From positions 41,278,580-41,342,579 of the forward strand of contig OW121741.1 of assembly GCA_933228675.1 (NCBI GenBank): 64,000 nt of DNA, read 5' to 3'. The DNA is from Stomorhina lunata (taxonomy: Eukaryota; Arthropoda; Insecta; Diptera; Rhiniidae). This document shows positions 34,175-47,447 of this stretch, piece by piece. Within the stretch, counting starts at the first letter, position 1; the number at the start of each line of letters is the position of its first letter. The notes under the pieces are model-generated. The model saw only the letters and a program-made list of their open reading frames with translations, was not told where the DNA came from and searched no databases. Position numbers and translations under genes: made by a program.

Positions 34175-36100
34175 ATTATTTTATATTTAAACTCTTAAGT
34201 CATTAGTCTGTAAGGATTTGTAAAATCTAAAAAAAAAAATTTATATATGGCTTTCCGTAAATTTCTATGTTCGTCATAGATAATAATTTAAGAATCTCTT
34301 TCCTTTCAGTTCAGTTTGTTTTATTTGTACACAATACTTTTCTTGTTATTCCAGTTGTGAAACATAATAAGCCTTTTGCTATGCCATTAGCCAATATTTA
34401 ACCGAATCATCATCATCATCATCCATCTATCCAACCACTCGTCCGTCCATCCAACTATCTTTGGATGGTTATGCTCTAACCATCCAATGTATCCATCTAT
34501 TCGTATCTATTCATTCATTTATCCAGTAGAATCAACAACAATGAAAAAGTTTCTTTTATTCTTTGGCTTTACTTTCATTACGAATGTTTTTCATGAAAAA
34601 AAAAGATTGAAAAGCAAATAAAATTGTAAACAAATTGAATTTTGTTTACCCACGTTTTAGAAAATAAAACATCTTGTCATCGCCTTCAACGCCATCATCA
34701 GCATCATCGTCAAAATCTTTAGCTTCAACAAAAGTGTAACATAATTCCTGCTCTTGATTATTAGTTTGAATATTAGAATTCATGTTTTAGTTGCTAATAT
34801 TGTCTTTATCATCATTCGACAATTCATCCATCCATCCATCCATCTATCCATTCACATCTTCAATATTTTACTAAAATTTAGAAAGATTTTCTCTATTTAT
34901 TCGCAAATACTCGTTTTATCTGTATTTACTTAAAAGTGGCATGAATGGCCGGGATGTTCAAATGAATGTGCAATGTCAGTCAGTATCTTTCATTTTATGA
35001 TTTGAGTATTCAATTTCACTTGCGTTTAGATGAATTGAAATCAATTTTCAATACCGCCCCCATCATTCATCCTTTCATTGATAAAGTTATCCCTGTTCCT
35101 TGTTGAAGTTTCTGATTGTGGTACTACTAACATTTTACATTCTTTTATTCTTCCATTACTCTCTAATCGAGTCTAATTGGTGCGTGGGAAAAAACTTAAG
35201 TGTTCGCGGGTGTGCCGTAAAATGATATTTTATTAAGTATTATTTTGCAAGTAAACTTATTCTTCTATCAAGTTCATAGAAATCTCTAAATGAATGAATG
35301 CATGTAAGTATATAAAAATGTTTGTAAGTATCTGCGTCTTTATTTGAGGGGGTGTTTGCTAAAAGGTCCTGGGTAAAGTACAAGTGTAGCTCTGTTAGTC
35401 TATAGTCTGTGTGAATAATCATAATTTATATAAGTCTAATTTGACTTTATTAAGCTTAAGTGTAATTGTTGGAGAGTAAAAGACATTCGTTTTGTTCCTC
35501 CTCTTAATCCAGATCCCAATAAAATATATTTTTTTTAATCTAAAGCTACTTTTATACTAGAAAGATGTCTTTTTTTGCTGCCCTGTAGGTGTGGAATCTT
35601 TAAAAGATACATCCAACCATATGCCTTTTGACAAAACCACACCCCCCTTCTTTGGACGCCGTTCGCGAGGAACTTCCGTTTGATGTTACTTAGCGGAGGG
35701 GTTCAGCTTATTGCTGCTCTCGAGATGTATTTTCAGTTATCTCGATATGGTGCCTGTGTGCTTCCGCCGTGCATTGTCTTGCTGCTTATCCTAAGAGGTT
35801 GTTCACAATATCAGTTATCATGTCCATATTTGTAAAGATAACTCCTGTAACATCCATGGTCCGACAAAAACTGTGTTAAGTTCTAGTTGATCTCGTCGTG
35901 CTTTCTGTTGTTCCAGGCTTCGATGTTGGGAATTAACATGCATGTACACTAAGGTGCACTTTATTTTATAAAAGTGCGAAATTGACCGAAACTGCCCCCA
36001 GAAATGTTCCACGTAACATAAAAGCATTTTGCAATTTTGAAAAAAAAAATGCACAGCAATACAGGGAACACATGCGCATCCTCCCACAAAGTGTCTACCT
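34175..36100. other. Mostly unassigned, with CATC/CCAT microsatellites
   Basis: ATC and CCAT runs occur at about 34,410-34,510 and 34,825-34,860. Apart from the LINE fragment at 35,810 I see no gene. The stretch may be host DNA. Confidence 0.45.
35810..35935 (-). pseudogene. Fragment of an R1/Jockey-like LINE C-terminus
   Basis: The minus strand reads WNNRKHDEIN, a stop, then LTQFLSDHGCYRSYLYKYGHD. This matches the conserved stretch (LTQ-L-HGCF--YL---G) found after the reverse transcriptase in R1 and Jockey-type LINEs. Only about 40 codons are recognisable. It may extend toward 35,640. Confidence 0.5.
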
Positions 36101-36549
36101 TTTTAATACCCACCATCAAAAAGAATGGGGGGTATATTGAGATTGTCATTCCGTTTGTAATTTCCTTAATATTGGCTAAAAAATCAAAAACGATATATAT
36201 TCTGAATCCTTATGAAATTCTAAGACGATTGAGCGATGTCCGTCTGTCTGTCCGTCTGTCTGTTAAAATCACTATAACGCATAAACTAAAGGAGCTAACT
36301 CACTGAAACTTAGTGAAAATATTCTCCATCTCTGAGAAAGTTTTGGTATTAATATTGGGCAAAATCGGTTCACATTTGACCATAGCTCCCGTATAACCTC
36401 GTCTAGGCTAATCGCTTATTTGTTAATAAATGACAAATTATACTAGCTATGCTGATAAAATTTGGTATATAGAAGTTTTGCAATAGCCCAAGGCTAAATT
36501 TCACCTAAAATACACTTAAATACCAATAAATCTAATAGTATTACATATA

Positions 36550-38176
36550 CAGTGGTGGTCACGTATTTAGCACAAATGGTACCTGTTATCTCTTATAGGA
36601 AATATTAAGTCCTAATTCAATTTTTTCACTACTTTTTTTTTGTAATGTATTACACGTGATGCGAAGATGAAGTCGTATTCCTTTTATATACATATTTTTT
36701 AAAAATTATATTTATTTTTGCAATTATTTAAAACTAACCCATAAAAAATACTGGACATATTTTTAGCACAAATCAAAAACGATATTTATTAAAAATCAAA
36801 AACAAGTTATTAATTAAAATTTCTTGAAAAAAACCTAATATTTTGTAGGATATCCTTTATTTTGTATAACTGCCGCACATCTTTTAGACACACTCTTCAC
36901 AAGAGCTAGGTATCGCTCATTTGGGATAGCGTGCCATATTATTTGGATTTCCGTCCATAAATCATTTAAGTTGTTAGGTTTTACGCTTGTTATATGCTTC
37001 TTTATATCATTCCAAAGATTCTCAATAGGATTGAGATCTGGAGATTGAGCTGGCCATTTCAAAACATCTATTTGACTCTCCTCCAAGCAACACTTCACAG
37101 TACGTAAAGTGTGTTTAGGGTCATTGTCATGCATGAAGCGCCAGCTAGGTGGCATCTTTGCCTCTGCTTATGGTATAATGATATCGGCTAGAATATTTGT
37201 ATAAACGTGTTGATCCATACGTGTGTCAATTTTGTGTATTGGACCAACTCCATGCCCTGAGAATGCAAGCCACACCATCACATTTCCTCCACCATGTTTT
37301 ACAGTCTTTGAAGTATACTTTGGGTTGTGCTGTATGTTCGGAAGATACCATACATATCTCTTTCCATCAGATCCAAATCTGCAAAACTTTGATTCGTCGC
37401 TTCAAAGTATGTTTTTTCCAAAAATCTAATGGCTATTCCAAATGCTATCGGGTGAAAGAAATTCGTGATTTCCAATTCTTTTTTGACACATGTGGCTTGT
37501 GTTGCACAATACAGCCACGCGAATTTTTTTCATTAAGGCATCTTTGTATCGTTCTGTAGGAGACATCAATACTGTATTTTGATGACACTTCACTATATAT
37601 TTCACTGGAGCTCTGACATTCTATGTATTAAATAATCCTCTTTTGTTATCGTTTTTCTTGGTCTAGGTGCCCGTGAACCCATTTTAATTGTTCCGTGTGC
37701 TTTTATATGGCTCAAAGCGTTATATACCATCTTTCTGGAGCAATTTAAAATACTTGCTATTTCACTTACAGGACATCCTCTCGAATTTATTTCACAAATC
37801 ATCTGTCGTTGCGTATCTGTGCACCATTTATTTTTGGCCATGTCTAATAAATATTTTATTTCTGAAAAGCCTTCAACTGTACACAATATGATGAAAAACT
37901 TACCAAAAATTTATTAAAAATTAAAAAAATTACAGAAATGTAAAATGTTTAATATTTGTGCTAAATTTGTGTCCAGCTCCAATTACGTACTACCAACAAA
38001 TAAATTATATATGAAGCAATTGAAGAAAGGGAATAACAAAAAGAGTAACGGGACTTGTCGATCACACCAAAAGCTACGCATCGTGGCAAAAAAAAAGAAA
38101 ATTATTACTCCAACAGAAAAATATATGGTTTTGAAAAAAACGCATAACTAGTGTGCTAAATATGTGACCACCACTG
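36550..38176 (-). mobile_element. Tc1-family (DD34E) transposon, 1.63 kb
   Basis: Inverted termini CAGTGGTGGTCACGTATTTA (36,550) and the complement ending GACCACCACTG (38,176) have the CAGTG start usual for Tc1 elements. TA flanks the left side (36,548-36,549) and TT the right, so the target duplication has probably mutated. Both termini also carry TTTAGCAC a few bases in. Confidence 0.87.
36835..37841 (-). pseudogene. Tc1-type transposase, broken
   Basis: The N-terminus MAKNKWCTDTQRQMICEI with a paired helix-turn-helix (GCPVSEIASILNCSRKMVYN) starts at 37,841. The middle is shifted out of frame (GGNVMVWLAFSGHGVGP at about 37,250-37,300 marks the core). The catalytic end reads HDNDPKHT and WPAQSPDLNPIENLWNDI, with 34 residues between the D of HDND and the E of NPIE (DD34E). 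A TAA near 37,165 lies just before that part. At least one frameshift and one stop make it inactive. Confidence 0.87.
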
Positions 38177-38868
38177 TTTAACCACTAAATTTTGCAGAAG
38201 AAAGTCTTATATCAATGCCAGCCAGTGTGCAAAATTTTAAAAATCTTACGAAAACACAAAAATTCAAAAAGAAAAGGGGATTTATGCCCGTCTGTCCGTC
38301 AGATAAAATCGTGATTGCTCCTTAACTACAAAAGCTAGTAAGACTAAATTAAGCACACGAAAGTCTTATGTCAATGTCAGCCAATGTGCAAAACTTTGCA
38401 TAATCGGTCACCATTTGACCATAGCTGCCATATAAAAACTTATGGAAACACAAAAATACATAAAGAAAAGGTTGTTTATGTCCGTCTGTCCGTCAGATAA
38501 AAGCACGATAAAGCCTTAACGATAAGAGCTAGAGGAACAAAATTTTACAAAAGTATTTTGAATGTCTTGAAAAAGATGTATGTTGAAAATGGACAAAATC
38601 GGTTCAAATTTAGTTAGAGCTCCCATATAACCCCGCCCCGGGAAACACATTAATGCTGATAAATTGAATACAATTGTAATAGCTATGACGATTAAATTTA
38701 AAATATGGAAGTTTTATGCAATTTTTGATCAGTTTATCAAATTTTATAGAAATCAGTCCATATTTGACTTTAGCTTTCATATAAAAAACACTCACGGAAA
38801 CCAAAAATGTTAGCAAAGGCCAGTTAAAAGCTATTAAATTAGAAACTATGATAGCTATGGCCACTAAA

Positions 38869-41045
38869 GAAAGTCTGGACCTAACATTGATTGATAGCTA
38901 TCTAATTTCGTAAATGCAATCTTAATATACTGAATGTATCTCCAAATCTTTTTGATTGTAGATATAATAAACAAGTAAGAAAGCGCTATAGTCGGTCAAG
39001 CCGACCATACGATACCCTTCACCACTTAGGTCAAAGGTGTTATTTTTCCTGTGTAAAGACAAATATTTGCTAAATTTTGCCATCATACAAACATTTTCTC
39101 AAAACTTATATATTCAACCTGTTTCCGTCATTTGGACTTATATGAGAGCTAGGGTCAAATGTGGACCGATTATCTCGAAATTTGGCGGATTGATTACAGT
39201 TGTTACAATTTATGTATGCAAAAAATAGACTCAAAAGTTCCATTATCTTTAGATTTACGAGCGTTTTAGTGATTTTTTGTCTCATTTAGTGCGTTTTTAA
39301 AGAAGAATTTGTATGGGAGCTATGGTCAAATGTGGACCGATTTCAACGAAATTTGGTACAGTGACTTAGGTTTACATAGACAGTATTTGTTTTAAATTTC
39401 ATGAAAAAATATTGATATTTGTGGCCAATATAGCAATTCCGGGAAGTGGGACCTATGGGAGGTACCATAAATAATGGACCGATTTTGAGCAATTTCAATA
39501 GCCATGGTCCCATTATCAAAAAAATGATCTGTGCCAAATTTCATCAAATTATCTTTAGAATTGCGACCTGTAGTTTGATTACAAGGTTTACATGGGGGTC
39601 CAGCCGTCCAGCCAGCCAGACGGACTGACGGACGGACATCGCTAAATCGACTCAGAAAGTGATTCTAAGCATATTGGTATACTAAAAGGTGGGTCTAAGA
39701 CAAATATTTCTATGCGTTACAAACATCAGCACAAACTTATAATACCCTTTCCACCTATGGTGGTGAAGGTTATAAAAAAGGGGATGTTATATACATAAGA
39801 ACTATAGCCAAATGTTGACCGATTATTACAAAATTTTATATACTGGCTGTTATTAATATAAAGCTTATTTGTGCAAAATTAAGTGTCCATAGCTGACATA
39901 GTTTATAATTTAATAGCCTTTAACTGGCGTTTGTGGCATTTTAGTGGTTTCCGGGAGCGATTTTTATATGAAAGCTGTGGTCAGAAATGGACCGATTCCT
40001 ATAAAATTTGACATACTGACTGAAAGTTGCATAAAACTTCTCTGTTCTAATTTTAGTAGTGATAGATTTTAAAATTTTATTCAATTTATCAGAATAAATG
40101 TGATTCCCGGGGCAGGGTTATATGGGATCTCTAACTAAATGTGAACCGATTTGAACACATTTTCAGCACACAATTTCTATAACACATCGAAAATACTTTT
40201 GCTAAATTTTGTCTCTCTAGCTCTTGTAGTTAAGGAACTATCGCGCATTTCTTTGACGGAAAGACGGACATAAACCCCCTTTTCTTTTTGTATTTTTGTG
40301 TTTCCTTAAGATTTTTATATGGGAGCTATGGTCAAAAAGTAACCGATTGTAACAAAATTTTGCACACTGGCTGGCATTTACATAAAACTTCCTTTGGCAC
40401 AATTTTGTTGCTATAACCCTTTTTGTTAAGGCGCTATCGCGCTTTTATCTGACGGAAAGACGGACATAAACCCCCTTTTCTTTTTCTATTTTTGTATTGA
40501 CATAAGACCACCTCGTACTTAATTTAGTGGTTATATCTGTTATATAGATTTATTGACATTTAAGTGTATTTCAGATGAAATTTTGCCTTATTCCGTAAGT
40601 TTTTTGTATGGGAGCCATGACTAAATGTTAACCGATTTTGATGAAATTGTACATGCTGCCTTGGGCTTATGCAAAACTTCTATATACTAAATATTATTAT
40701 CATAGCTATTATAGTTTGTTATTTATTAGCAAATAAGTGATTAGCGTAGACGAGGTTATACGGGAGCTATGGTCAAATGTTAACCGATTTTGCCCAATTT
40801 CAATACCAAAATTTTCTCATAGATGAAGAATGGTTTTACTAAGTTTCAGTGAGCTAGCTCTTTTCGTTTAGGCGTTATCGTGATTTCAACAGACAGACAG
40901 AAGGACATCGCTCAATCGTCTTAGAATTTCATAATGATTCAGAATATTTTTCAATTTTGGTTTTTGAGCTAATATTAAGGAAATTACAAACGGAATGACA
41001 ATCTCAATATACCCCCCATTCTTTTCGATGGTAGGTATAAAAACA
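38869..41045 (-). mobile_element. Family A element, reverse, split by family B
   Basis: It starts inside the 3' region (AAAGTCTGGACCTAACATTG), is interrupted at 38,969 by a family B element, and resumes at 39,778 with GGGGATGTTATATACATAAG. It runs to the 5' end, ATTCTTTTCGATGGTAGGTATAAAAA. With the copy at 36,101 it forms a pair with both 5' ends outward. Confidence 0.77.
38969..39777 (-). mobile_element. Family B element nested in family A
   Basis: It begins AAACAAGTAAGAAAGCG with hairpin GTCGGTCAAGCCGAC and ends GGTGGTGAAGGTTATAAAAA. It sits between GATATAAT and GGGGATG of the family A host, with no obvious target duplication, as expected for Helitron-type insertion. Confidence 0.82.
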
Positions 41046-41069
41046 ACTTTAAAGTTATTTTATTTAAAA

Positions 41070-41787
41070 ACAAGTAAGAAAGTGCTATAGTCGGTCAAGT
41101 CCGACCATACGATACCCTTCACCACTAATGTCAAAGGTGTTCTTTTTCCAGTATGAAGACAAATATTTGCTAAATTTTGCCATTATACAAACATATTCTC
41201 AAAACATATACATTTAAGCTGTTTCCGTCATTTGGATTTATATGAGAGCTAGGGTCAAATGTGGACCGATTATACCGAAATTTGGTAATTTGATTACAGT
41301 TATTACAAAAATTATGTATGTAAAAAATAAACTTAAAATTCTCATTGTCTTCGGATTTATGATCGTTTTAGTGAATTTTGTCTCATTTAGTGCGTTTTGA
41401 GAAAAGAGTTTGTATGGGAGCTATGGTCAAATGCGGACCGATTTCAATGAAATTTAGTACACTAATTTAGGTTTACATAAGCAGTAATTGTTTGAAATTT
41501 CATGAAAAAATATTGATTTTTGTGGCCAATATATCAATTCCGGGAAGTGGGACCTATGGAAGGTACCATAAATAATGGACTGATTTTAACGAATTTCAAT
41601 AGCCATGGTCCCATTACCAAAAAAATGATCTGTGCCAAATTTCATCAAATTATTTTTAGAATTGCGACCTGTAGTTTGATTACAAGGTTTACATGGGGGT
41701 CCAGCCAGCCAGCCAGACAGACGGACGGACATCTCACGGATATCAAACTTATAATACCCTTTCCACCAATGGTGGTGAAGGGTATAA
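41070..41787 (-). mobile_element. Family B element
   Basis: Begins ACAAGTAAGAAAGTGC and ends GGTGGTGAAGGGTATAA. The hairpin loop carries an extra base (GTCGGTCAAGTCCGACC). Near the GACGGACGGACATC core the end region is about 60 bp shorter than in other copies. Confidence 0.8.
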
Positions 41788-43002
41788 TTATTGTGTATTG
41801 CTTCTACTGTAGAAGTTCTACAGTGAAATATTTTCTGATGAGAATAATCATCTCGTTCCCGAATACTGTATATCTTTGTTAAATATGCAGTTTTATTTGT
41901 AGTCGATTGGCTACTGGGTCGAAAAATGTATTACTGAGAAACAAGTTCCTTAAACGCTCTATTAGGAAAAGTTCAAAATAAATATCTTGAAACACTACTT
42001 TTTTTATCCTGATCAGGGAACTAATGATAAAAAAATAAGATACAATTTTAAATATAGTGCTTATTTATAATTTATGTATCGGAAGCCATTTAGATAAAGG
42101 GGACAAACATATAGAGTATATAAATGTATGTATAATTGGTGTCTTAAAATAACTTTTATTACAAAATAAACGTACATATATAATTTCATTCAGCAAATTC
42201 AATAAGTTATGTGTGAAAAGTATATTAAATATAATTTAGAAAATTTAAAAATATGTTATTTATATAATGATAAAACTCGCCAATTATTTCATTAAAATTT
42301 TTTCAAAATTCCTATTTTGTTCATAATTAGCTCTTATTAATATTTAAATTAAAAACCATTTAGATATTGCGCTCTTAATTGGGAATATAGTAACACAGAA
42401 ATACTTCATGTAACTGAATATTCCATGTCTGCAAAACTATCGTATGAATATCGTCAGTAGAAATGTAAAACTCTAACTTATATTTAAAAATTATATTAAT
42501 TGACGTAAATAAATCCTCACATTTTCGAATTTTCTGCCTCTTAAATGGCTCTTGTCAATATGCATCTGTCAGTTACTAGTTTCTAAATTTGAAGAAGATG
42601 TTTTTGTGGTAAACTTTCTCATATCCAAGTGATCATTCAAAATTTATATAACGACCAATGGCTAGCCTTTTACAATCCCTCTCACATCATCGATCGGCTT
42701 AATCTTCGCATATAGGACCTCAACAATGTAGTTTAGAATGACCATACGAAATTCGCTTTTATACGCTAAGTAGTCTACTATCTATTTAGGCAACTCCGAA
42801 CTGCAAGTTGCACTTTGTCTGTTTGAATTTTTTAATTAAGAGGCGGAAAATTTAAAAACTCGAGGATTTATTCTCTTCAAAAATTTAAAAATATTTCTTA
42901 AGTCATTTTAATTCTAAGTAACGATATGTGTAAGTTAATTTTTATACTATTCCATGCAGAGACTTGTTTAAATATTATACCGATAATGCTGTCATAGTAA
43001 TA
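41788..43002. other. No gene recognised
   Basis: AT-rich sequence. A perfect small palindrome ACTGTAGAAGTTCTACAGT lies at about 41,806-41,824. No open frame of interest. Confidence 0.45.
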
Positions 43003-43805
43003 ACAAGTAAGAAAGCGCTATAGTCGGTCAAGTCCGACCATACGATACCCTTCACCACTAAGGTCAAAGGTGTTATTTTTCCTGTATAAAGACAAATATT
43101 TGCTAAATTTTGCCATCATACAAACATTTTCTCAAAACTTATATATTCAATCTGTTTCCGTCATCTGGACTTATATGAGAGCTAGGGTCAAATGTGGACC
43201 AATTATCTCGAAATTTGGCAAATTGATTACAGTTGTTACAAAAATTATGTATGCAAAAAATAAACTCAAATTTTTCATTATCTTTAGATTTACGAGCGTT
43301 TTAGTGATTTTTTGTCTCATTTAGTGCGTTTTTAAAGAAGACTTTGTATGGGAGCTATGGTCAAATGTGGACCGATTTCAACGAAATTTGGTACAGTGAT
43401 TTAAGTTTACATAAGCAGTATTTAGTTTAAATTTCATGAAAAAAAATTGATATTTGTGGCCAATATATCAATTCCGGGAAGTGGGACCTATGGGAGGTAC
43501 CATAAATAATAGACCGATTTTAACCAATTTCAATAGCCATGGTCCCATTATCAAAAAAATGATCTGTGCCAAATTTCATCAAATTATCTTTAGAATTGCG
43601 ACCTGTAGTTTGATTACAAGGTTTACATGGGGGTCCAGCCAGCCAGACGGACGGACGGACGGACATCGCTAAATCGATTTAGAAAGTGATTCTAAGTCTA
43701 TTGGTATACTAAAAGATGGGTCTAAGACAAATATTTCTATGCGTTACAAACATCAGCACAAACTTATAATACCCTTTCCACCTATGGTGGTGAAGGGTAT
43801 AAAAA
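43003..43805 (-). mobile_element. Family B element, full length
   Basis: Both ends are present (ACAAGTAAGAAAGCGC with hairpin; CCTATGGTGGTGAAGGGTAT). A clean GACGGACGGACGGACGGACA run lies near 43,647-43,666. Confidence 0.83.
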
Positions 43806-44635
43806 CAATGTGACAACAATGCAGAATTTGGAAATTACAGCAATTTAATTCATTTATACTTGCATATGTATGGAGCAGGTTTTGAAGTTAATAATTACAT
43901 TTCCAATTACATTAAACTTTTCAATTACATAGACTTTAATGTAATTAATTAGTATTCCAGTTATTATTAATTATTGTATATCAATTATTTTGACTAATTT
44001 CGACTATTAGGCTAGATCTATCCATTTATGACCTAGCTGAAGAAATATAAGCCCAGATTTAGTCCCTTTCCTTTCCTAAAGTTATATGGACTCCTCCTCA
44101 TTCTTACAGCTTTATATAAGGAACTGACAGACAGTGTCTGCCGACATGCTAAAGTTTAACATTTAGTCAAAGTCATATTTAATTATTAATTTCCATATTT
44201 CTTCTTTACATTAGTAAGCCATACAGCATTAACACGCCGTCGATGTAAAATAAATATAATTAGTTGTAGAACAAAATGGTTAAATTTCTAGTTAAGCTAA
44301 CAGCGTATTTTTCCGATAATTCTTCGAATGTTGATTTCCTGGTATTTAACTGTGACAAGTAACATAACATATGTAATCCGAAAGAAAATTTTCCAATGGG
44401 GTTAAAATACACCTGTGCATTGTGGCGATCAATTAAAGTTTAATTGAGTTAATCAATTGTAGCGCCCGCTGTGTGGTATTTCTTCAAACATCGAAGTGCG
44501 AAAAATTTAAGGAGTGATCCGTCAATAATGAAATTATGCATACTTCTTCAGTTTTAAATCGGTAAGAAAATTTCAACAAATTTTTGAAATCCGTCGACTC
44601 CTTGGGCTACCTGCCTTGGACCCCCATTTTTATAT
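43806..44635. other. No gene recognised
   Basis: AT-rich sequence, with the small inverted motif CAATTAAAGTTTAATTG at about 44,429. Nothing coding. Confidence 0.4.
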
Positions 44636-45409
44636 ATGTCATTCCGCTTGTAATTTCCTCTTATTGGCTCAAAAACCAAAATTAAAGTATATTCTGAATC
44701 CTTATGAAATTCTAAGACGATTGAGCGATGTCCGTCTATCTGTCCGTATGTCTGTCTGTTTTTTCCTTATGGAAAGGATATAGGTATAAAAAGGAAATTT
44801 GGCATAAATATTCTTCATTTCTTTTAAATTTTGGGTTTGAAATCGGGAAAAATCGGTTGACATTTGACCATAGCTCCCGTATAACCTCGTCTGGGCTATT
44901 CGCTTGCTTTCTTTTAAATGACAAATTATTACAGATATGATGATCAGATTTGGTATGTAGAAGTTCTACATAAGCAGTAGGTAGCATAAAAAATTTCTTT
45001 ACGGAAACAGCCTAAATTGCACCTAAAATATACTTAAATGCCAATAACTGATAAAATGTAAAAGCTTTGGCTACTAAATTTAGCCCTAGGTCAACATTAG
45101 GCCCTACCTCCAATATAAAAAACTTACAGAAACACAAATAGAAAACTGGGTTTGTGTCCGTCTCTTTGTCAGATAAAAGTGCGATTGTGGCTTAATGAAA
45201 AGAGCTAGAACAACAAAATTTTACAAAAGTATTTTCAATATCTTTAAAAAGTTGTGTATTGAAACTCCCGGAAAACAAAAAAATGTAGCAAAGGCCAATT
45301 AAAAGCTATTAAATAAGAAACTATGAAAGGTATGCCCACTTAATTTTGCAAGATAAGCTTTATATAAATACCAGCCGGTGTGTAAAATTTTGTTACAATT
45401 CGTGAACAT
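44636..45409 (+). mobile_element. Family A element, truncated at both ends
   Basis: It enters at CATTCCGCTTGTAATTTCC, just inside the 5' end, carries the GTCY core (44,728-44,760) and stops at GTGAACATT, where the next copy begins. Confidence 0.72.
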
Positions 45410-47175
45410 TATTACCATCAAAAAGAATGGGGATGCGAATGAATCCGTTTGTAATTTCCTTAATATTGGCTCAAAAACCAAAATTAAAGTATATTCTGAA
45501 TCCTTACGAAATTCTAAGACGATTGAGCGATGTCCGTCTGTCTGTTGAAATCACGATAACGCCTAAACGAAAGAAGCTAGCTCACTGAAACTTAGTAAAA
45601 ATATTCTTCATCTCTGAGAAAATTTTGGCATTGAAGTTGGGCAAAATCGGTTTACATTTGACCATAGCTCCCGTATAACCTCGTCTAGGCTAATCGCTTA
45701 TTTGTTAATAAATTACAAATTATAGCAGCTATGCTGATAAAATTTGGTATATAGAAGTTTTACATTAGCCCAAGGCAGCGTGTAAAATTTCATCAAAAGC
45801 GGTTCACATTTAGCCATAGCTCCCATACAAAAAACTTACGAAAAAAGCCTAAATTTCACCTAAAATACACTTAAATGCTAATAAATCTAGAAGTATAACA
45901 GATATAACCACTAAATTTTGCATAAGAAAGTCTTATATCAATGCCAGCCAGTGTGCGATTGTCACAATCGGTCACCATTTCACCATAGCTCCCATTTAAA
46001 AAACTTATGGAAACACAAAAATTCAAAAAGAAAAGGGGATTTATGTCCGTCTGTCCGTCAGATAAAATCATAATAGCTCCTTAACCACAAGAGCTACTAA
46101 GACTAAATTAGGCATAAGAAAGTCTTATATCAATGCCAGCCAGTGTGCGAAATTTTGTCACAATCGGTCACCATTTGACCATAGCTCCCGTATAAAAAAG
46201 TTATGGAAACACAAAAATACATAAAGAAATGGTTGTTTATGTCCGTCTGTCCGTCAGATAAAAGCACGATAGCGATAGACAAAATTTTACAAAAGTATCT
46301 TGGATATCTTGAAAAAGATGTGTGTTGAAAATAGACAAAATCGGTTCAAATTTAGTTAGAGCTCCCATATAACCCCGCCCCGGGAAACATATTAATGATG
46401 ATAAATTGAATACAATTGTAATAGCTATGACGATTAAATTTAAAATAGGGAAGTTTTATGCAATTTTTGTTCAGTTTATCAAATTTTATAGGAATCAGTC
46501 CATATTTGACTTTGGCTTTCATATAAAAAACACTCACGGAAACCAAAAATTTTGGCAAAGGCCAGTTAAAAGCTATTAAATTAGAAACTATGATAGCTAT
46601 GGCCACTAAATTTGGCAAGTACATATATACCAGCCACTGTGTAAAATTTTGTTACAATCGGTCAACACTTGGCTATAATTCTTATATATATAACATCCCC
46701 TTTTTATATCTACAATCAAAAAGATTTGGAGGCACATTCGTTATATTAAGATTACACCTATGAAATTAGATAGGCATTAATCAATGTTCAGCCCAGACTT
46801 TATATATGATGAATGCATTAGGAACTCCTAACGAAATATATGGACCTGCCGTATTATTATTAACGTGTTTAGCCTAACTACATTTTAAGCAAAACGAAAA
46901 GTATTTAACAACTTATTAATGTAAAACTATACCCGACCGAATTTTGATCAAGGTAAATACTGGGGAAACCACTAAAATATTTTTAAATGTTGAACTATAA
47001 AGCGACGGCAACCGAATTTAGTCCAAAGGTTTTACCAACAATACCAATTAGCTTAGCGATTTTTTCAGTTTTGGTCCAGATTTTGAATTAGCTGCACCCT
47101 GTTTCTGAATTTAACACAACTTGATGGTGGGTATATAAGATTCGGCACAGCCGAATATAACACTTTTACTTGTTT
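45410..47175 (+). mobile_element. Family A element, full length (1.77 kb)
   Basis: The 5' end is ATTACCATCAAAAAGAATGGGG, slightly altered. The 3' end is ACTTGATGGTGGGTATATAA, hairpin ATTCGGCACAGCCGAAT, CACTTTTACTTGTTT. The GTCY module recurs at about 45,533, 46,047 and 46,242. A minus-strand open frame of 90 codons (46,352-46,624) is shared with other copies. Confidence 0.82.
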
Positions 47176-47447
47176 ATTCTATTATTCTTCTCAATGTACA
47201 AGTTACGATTCTAAACAGAATTTGTTAAAATTCATTACACTTCTATTAATGAATTGAAAAAAAAGAACTCTGCTAATTTGTCGATATTAGTCGACTCCTT
47301 GTAATATCTCTCTTTGACCACCATTTTTTCGCCTATTTTTCTTCTTAATGTAAAATCCGCAATTCTCAATAGAATTTGATAAAATTTAGCACATGTATAT
47401 CAGTTTAGCTTTACAAATTTTGGTTAAAATCTGTCCACACTTTGGGG

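Larger units (their letters stand above)
36101..38868 (+). mobile_element. Family A element split by a Tc1 element
   Basis: It begins TTTTAATACCCACCATCAAA and carries the GTCY core at about 36,236-36,262. It is interrupted at 36,549 by the Tc1-like element and resumes at 38,177 with TTTAACCACTAAATTTTGC. It stops at about 38,868 (GCCACTAAA), where an oppositely oriented family A copy starts. Confidence 0.78.

Noticed and set aside
37223..37559. Plus-strand open frames over the Tc1 element
   Set aside because: They are antisense to the transposase and show no domain.
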